From: an uncultured Lachnoanaerobaculum sp.
GTDB lineage: Bacteria; Bacillota; Clostridia; Lachnospirales; Lachnospiraceae
Length of the DNA: 7,061 nt
Reading direction: 5' to 3'
Assembly: GCA_938041725.1 (NCBI GenBank)
Contig: CALISX010000559.1
Span: 1 to 7,061, forward strand
The stretch's first letter is position 1, and each line of letters starts with the position of its first letter. The translations under genes and the position numbers were made by a program. Below are positions 5,732 to 7,061 of this stretch, in pieces. The notes under the pieces were generated by a model that was given only the letters and a program-made list of their open reading frames with translations, searched no databases and was not told the DNA's origin.

Positions 5732-6679
5732 TTATTCTTCAGTTTTTTCTCTAGAATAGGGATTGTAATGCTTCCGGTAGTTTCCTTTTTTATGGAACCG
5801 GCTGCGATTCTTCGGCAGAATGATGATATACCGGAAGGGATCCTCCCCCACGCTTTTTGTGGATACTTCTGTCTCTCCCTGCAAGGCCGCATGGATAATC
5901 CTGCGCTCATAGGGATTCATAGGCTCCAGCTCATAGGGCTTCCCGGTTTTCTTCACCTTACTGGCAATATTCTTAGCCAGCACTTCCAGTTTATCCCTGC
6001 GTTTGTTCCGGTAATCCTCTGTGTCCAGTTTAACCCGGATATAACTTTGGGTATTCTTGTTGATCACCAGTCCCAAAAGATATTGAAGAGAATCCAGCGT
6101 CTGCCCCCTTTTACCAATCATGATGCCCATGTCCTCTTCACTGACCAAGTTGACACTAAGCTCATTGTTTCTATGGGAAAAGCTGTACTCCATATGAACC
6201 GGCAGACCCATGGTTTGAAACAGATTTCCCAAAAATGTTTCACTGTCCTTTTTAATGGCTTCCAGTTCATCATTGGTAATGGTAACCTTTTTTCCAGAGG
6301 ATTCCTCCGCAGCTTTAACTGCTGCAGGTGCCAAAGAGGGATGGGTCTCCCTGGAAGGATGGGTCTCCGGCTGCACCGGGTCCGGCTTCTTTACCGCCGG
6401 CCTCTCCGCTGGTTTTTCAGCTAATGGCTCCCCCTCTTTCTTTTTAGGCTCAGATACGACAGTGGGAAGGGGAGAAGCCTTTTTCTCCTCCCTCTTTTTT
6501 TCTGCTTTTTTCAGGCTGACCTTAATCCTCCAGGGCTTTCCCCCGAACAGTCCCAAAAATCCAGAGGTTCCTTCTTCCAATACCTCAATGTCCACCTTGT
6601 CACTGGTGGTACCCAAAGCGATCAAAGCCTTTGTCAGAGCCTCATCATAATCCTTCTCTGATACTGTGATCGTATCCAT
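5732..6679 (-). CDS. jag: RNA-binding protein Jag/KhpB (Jag_N, KH and R3H domains)
   Basis: Jag (KhpB, EloR in streptococci) is a cytoplasmic RNA-binding protein encoded next to yidC/spoIIIJ in Firmicutes; it is linked to cell elongation and division and pairs with KhpA (family knowledge). From the chosen start it has 315 residues. Order: Jag_N domain (about 1-55, with SGFLGLFG at 39-46), a charged Lys/Glu/Pro-rich disordered linker (about 57-130), a KH domain (about 133-215) whose GxxG loop is IGKRGQT (188-194), and an R3H domain (about 225-290) with the R-x3-H signature in ERRIIHAAL (258-266). The tail is basic. The ATG at 6679 is decided by a perfect AGGAGG (6686-6691) with 6-nt spacing; the open frame continues to 6814, but that extension overlaps yidC and does not resemble the family. 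It begins 10 nt after yidC, and the yidC TAG stop lies partly within the jag ribosome site, indicating coupling. Confidence 0.96.
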   Translation of the reverse strand: MDTITVSEKDYDEALTKALIALGTTSDKVDIEVLEEGTSGFLGLFGGKPWRIKVSLKKAEKKREEKKASPLPTVVSEPKKKEGEPLAEKPAERPAVKKPDPVQPETHPSRETHPSLAPAAVKAAEESSGKKVTITNDELEAIKKDSETFLGNLFQTMGLPVHMEYSFSHRNNELSVNLVSEEDMGIMIGKRGQTLDSLQYLLGLVINKNTQSYIRVKLDTEDYRNKRRDKLEVLAKNIASKVKKTGKPYELEPMNPYERRIIHAALQGETEVSTKSVGEDPFRYIIILPKNRSRFHKKGNYRKHYNPYSREKTEE

Positions 6680-6689
6680 CTCAATCCTC

Positions 6690-7061
6690 CTATTTGGACT
6701 TTTTATTTGCCTGTTTCTCGTTATACTTTGCCACCATATTGGCCTTGGAAGCCAGTGACCCGGGCTTGGCGTCTTTATTATAGTATTCCGTGGAATCCTT
6801 AATATGTTTTGCATTCACCTCATATTTTCTTTGCTTCTCTTCTTTAATCTTATCAGCATTCTCCATGTTTTTGGCATTCTCCAAAACGGATTTGCTGGCA
6901 GACAATGGAGAAAGACCCTTTTTGGCCCGCTTGGCATTGGCCTTTTCAATATTGGCCTCCACCATTTTATCAATATCCATCTTAGACAGCCTGGCATTGA
7001 CCACCAGCTGAATAATGGATCTGGCGGCTGCAGAAGCCACCCAGTAAATTCCCACACCTGC
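6690..7061 (-). CDS. yidC: Membrane protein insertase YidC/SpoIIIJ, C-terminal part (cut by window edge)
   Basis: Only the last 123 residues are inside the window; the reading frame is open through 7061. YidC (SpoIIIJ in Bacillus) inserts and folds membrane proteins, alone or with SecYEG. The visible part begins with AGVGIYWVASAAARSIIQL, matching the last transmembrane helix of the family (usually G-L-x-L-Y-W-x-x-S-N). It is followed by a long hydrophilic, strongly basic cytoplasmic tail of about 100 residues, rich in Lys, Ala and Asn, of the kind that contacts the ribosome in Gram-positive homologues. The assignment rests on this helix plus the position directly before jag, the near-universal order in Firmicutes. 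The stop codon TAG is at 6690-6692. The 5' part, where the substrate-groove arginine would be, cannot be assessed. Confidence 0.9.
   Translation of the reverse strand, partial: AGVGIYWVASAAARSIIQLVVNARLSKMDIDKMVEANIEKANAKRAKKGLSPLSASKSVLENAKNMENADKIKEEKQRKYEVNAKHIKDSTEYYNKDAKPGSLASKANMVAKYNEKQANKKSK

Noticed and set aside
6236..6251. parS-like half-site TGTTTCAC in jag
   Set aside because: Only the left half matches, it is not in register with other sites, and it sits in coding sequence; chance is sufficient.
5612..6424. Plus-strand open frame of 270 codons opposite jag
   Set aside because: It is antisense to the KH and R3H domains of jag, which are unmistakable on the other strand; it is a shadow frame.
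6680..6814. 45-residue N-terminal extension of Jag
   Set aside because: It overlaps the yidC coding region, does not resemble Jag, and the perfect AGGAGG directly before the ATG at 6679 marks the true start.

Overview
This window is the conserved origin-proximal gene cluster of a low-to-mid GC Gram-positive bacterium. The best guess is a member of the Clostridia, possibly a Lachnospiraceae relative. That guess rests on the gene order yidC-jag-mnmE-mnmG-rsmG, on Jag having the Firmicutes three-part layout (Jag_N, KH, R3H), on the lysine-rich YidC tail, and on purine-rich Shine-Dalgarno sequences. All genes lie on the minus strand, so they are read from high to low coordinates. By analogy with other Firmicutes, oriC, dnaA, rpmH and rnpA should lie beyond position 7061, and transcription runs away from the origin.

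Right to left: the C-terminal part of yidC (6690-7061, cut by the window edge) is followed after 10 nt by jag/khpB (5732-6679). A 143-nt gap carrying a possible attenuator hairpin leads to mnmE (4221-5588). mnmG (2222-4135) follows and overlaps rsmG (1507-2238) by 17 nt. YidC inserts membrane proteins. Jag is an RNA-binding partner protein. MnmE and MnmG together build the 5-carboxymethylaminomethyl group on wobble U34 of tRNAs, and RsmG methylates 16S rRNA. The cluster therefore serves translation and membrane-protein biogenesis.

The left fifth is the distinctive part. Between rsmG and the left edge lies a membrane-anchored alpha/beta-hydrolase-fold gene (118-1065) with its own good sigma-A promoter. 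Its nucleophile-elbow serine appears to be replaced by glycine. The gene is bracketed by two clusters of parS centromere sites, the palindrome bound by ParB/Spo0J: three sites at 1-117 and four at 1379-1483. Each cluster also has a decayed site that keeps the 33-35 bp spacing. The clusters are mirror images: the perfect palindrome is outermost in each, and the asymmetric one-mismatch variants have opposite orientation in the two clusters. Next to the right cluster, inside the array side of the intergenic region, is a GC-rich, palindrome-rich island of about 180 bp (1171-1352) with no recognisable gene. No noc, parA or parB gene is in the window; parA/parB are expected just beyond position 1.

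Most of the window is ordinary, well-conserved sequence. The parS arrangement and the apparently nucleophile-less hydrolase between the clusters are what merit a second look.
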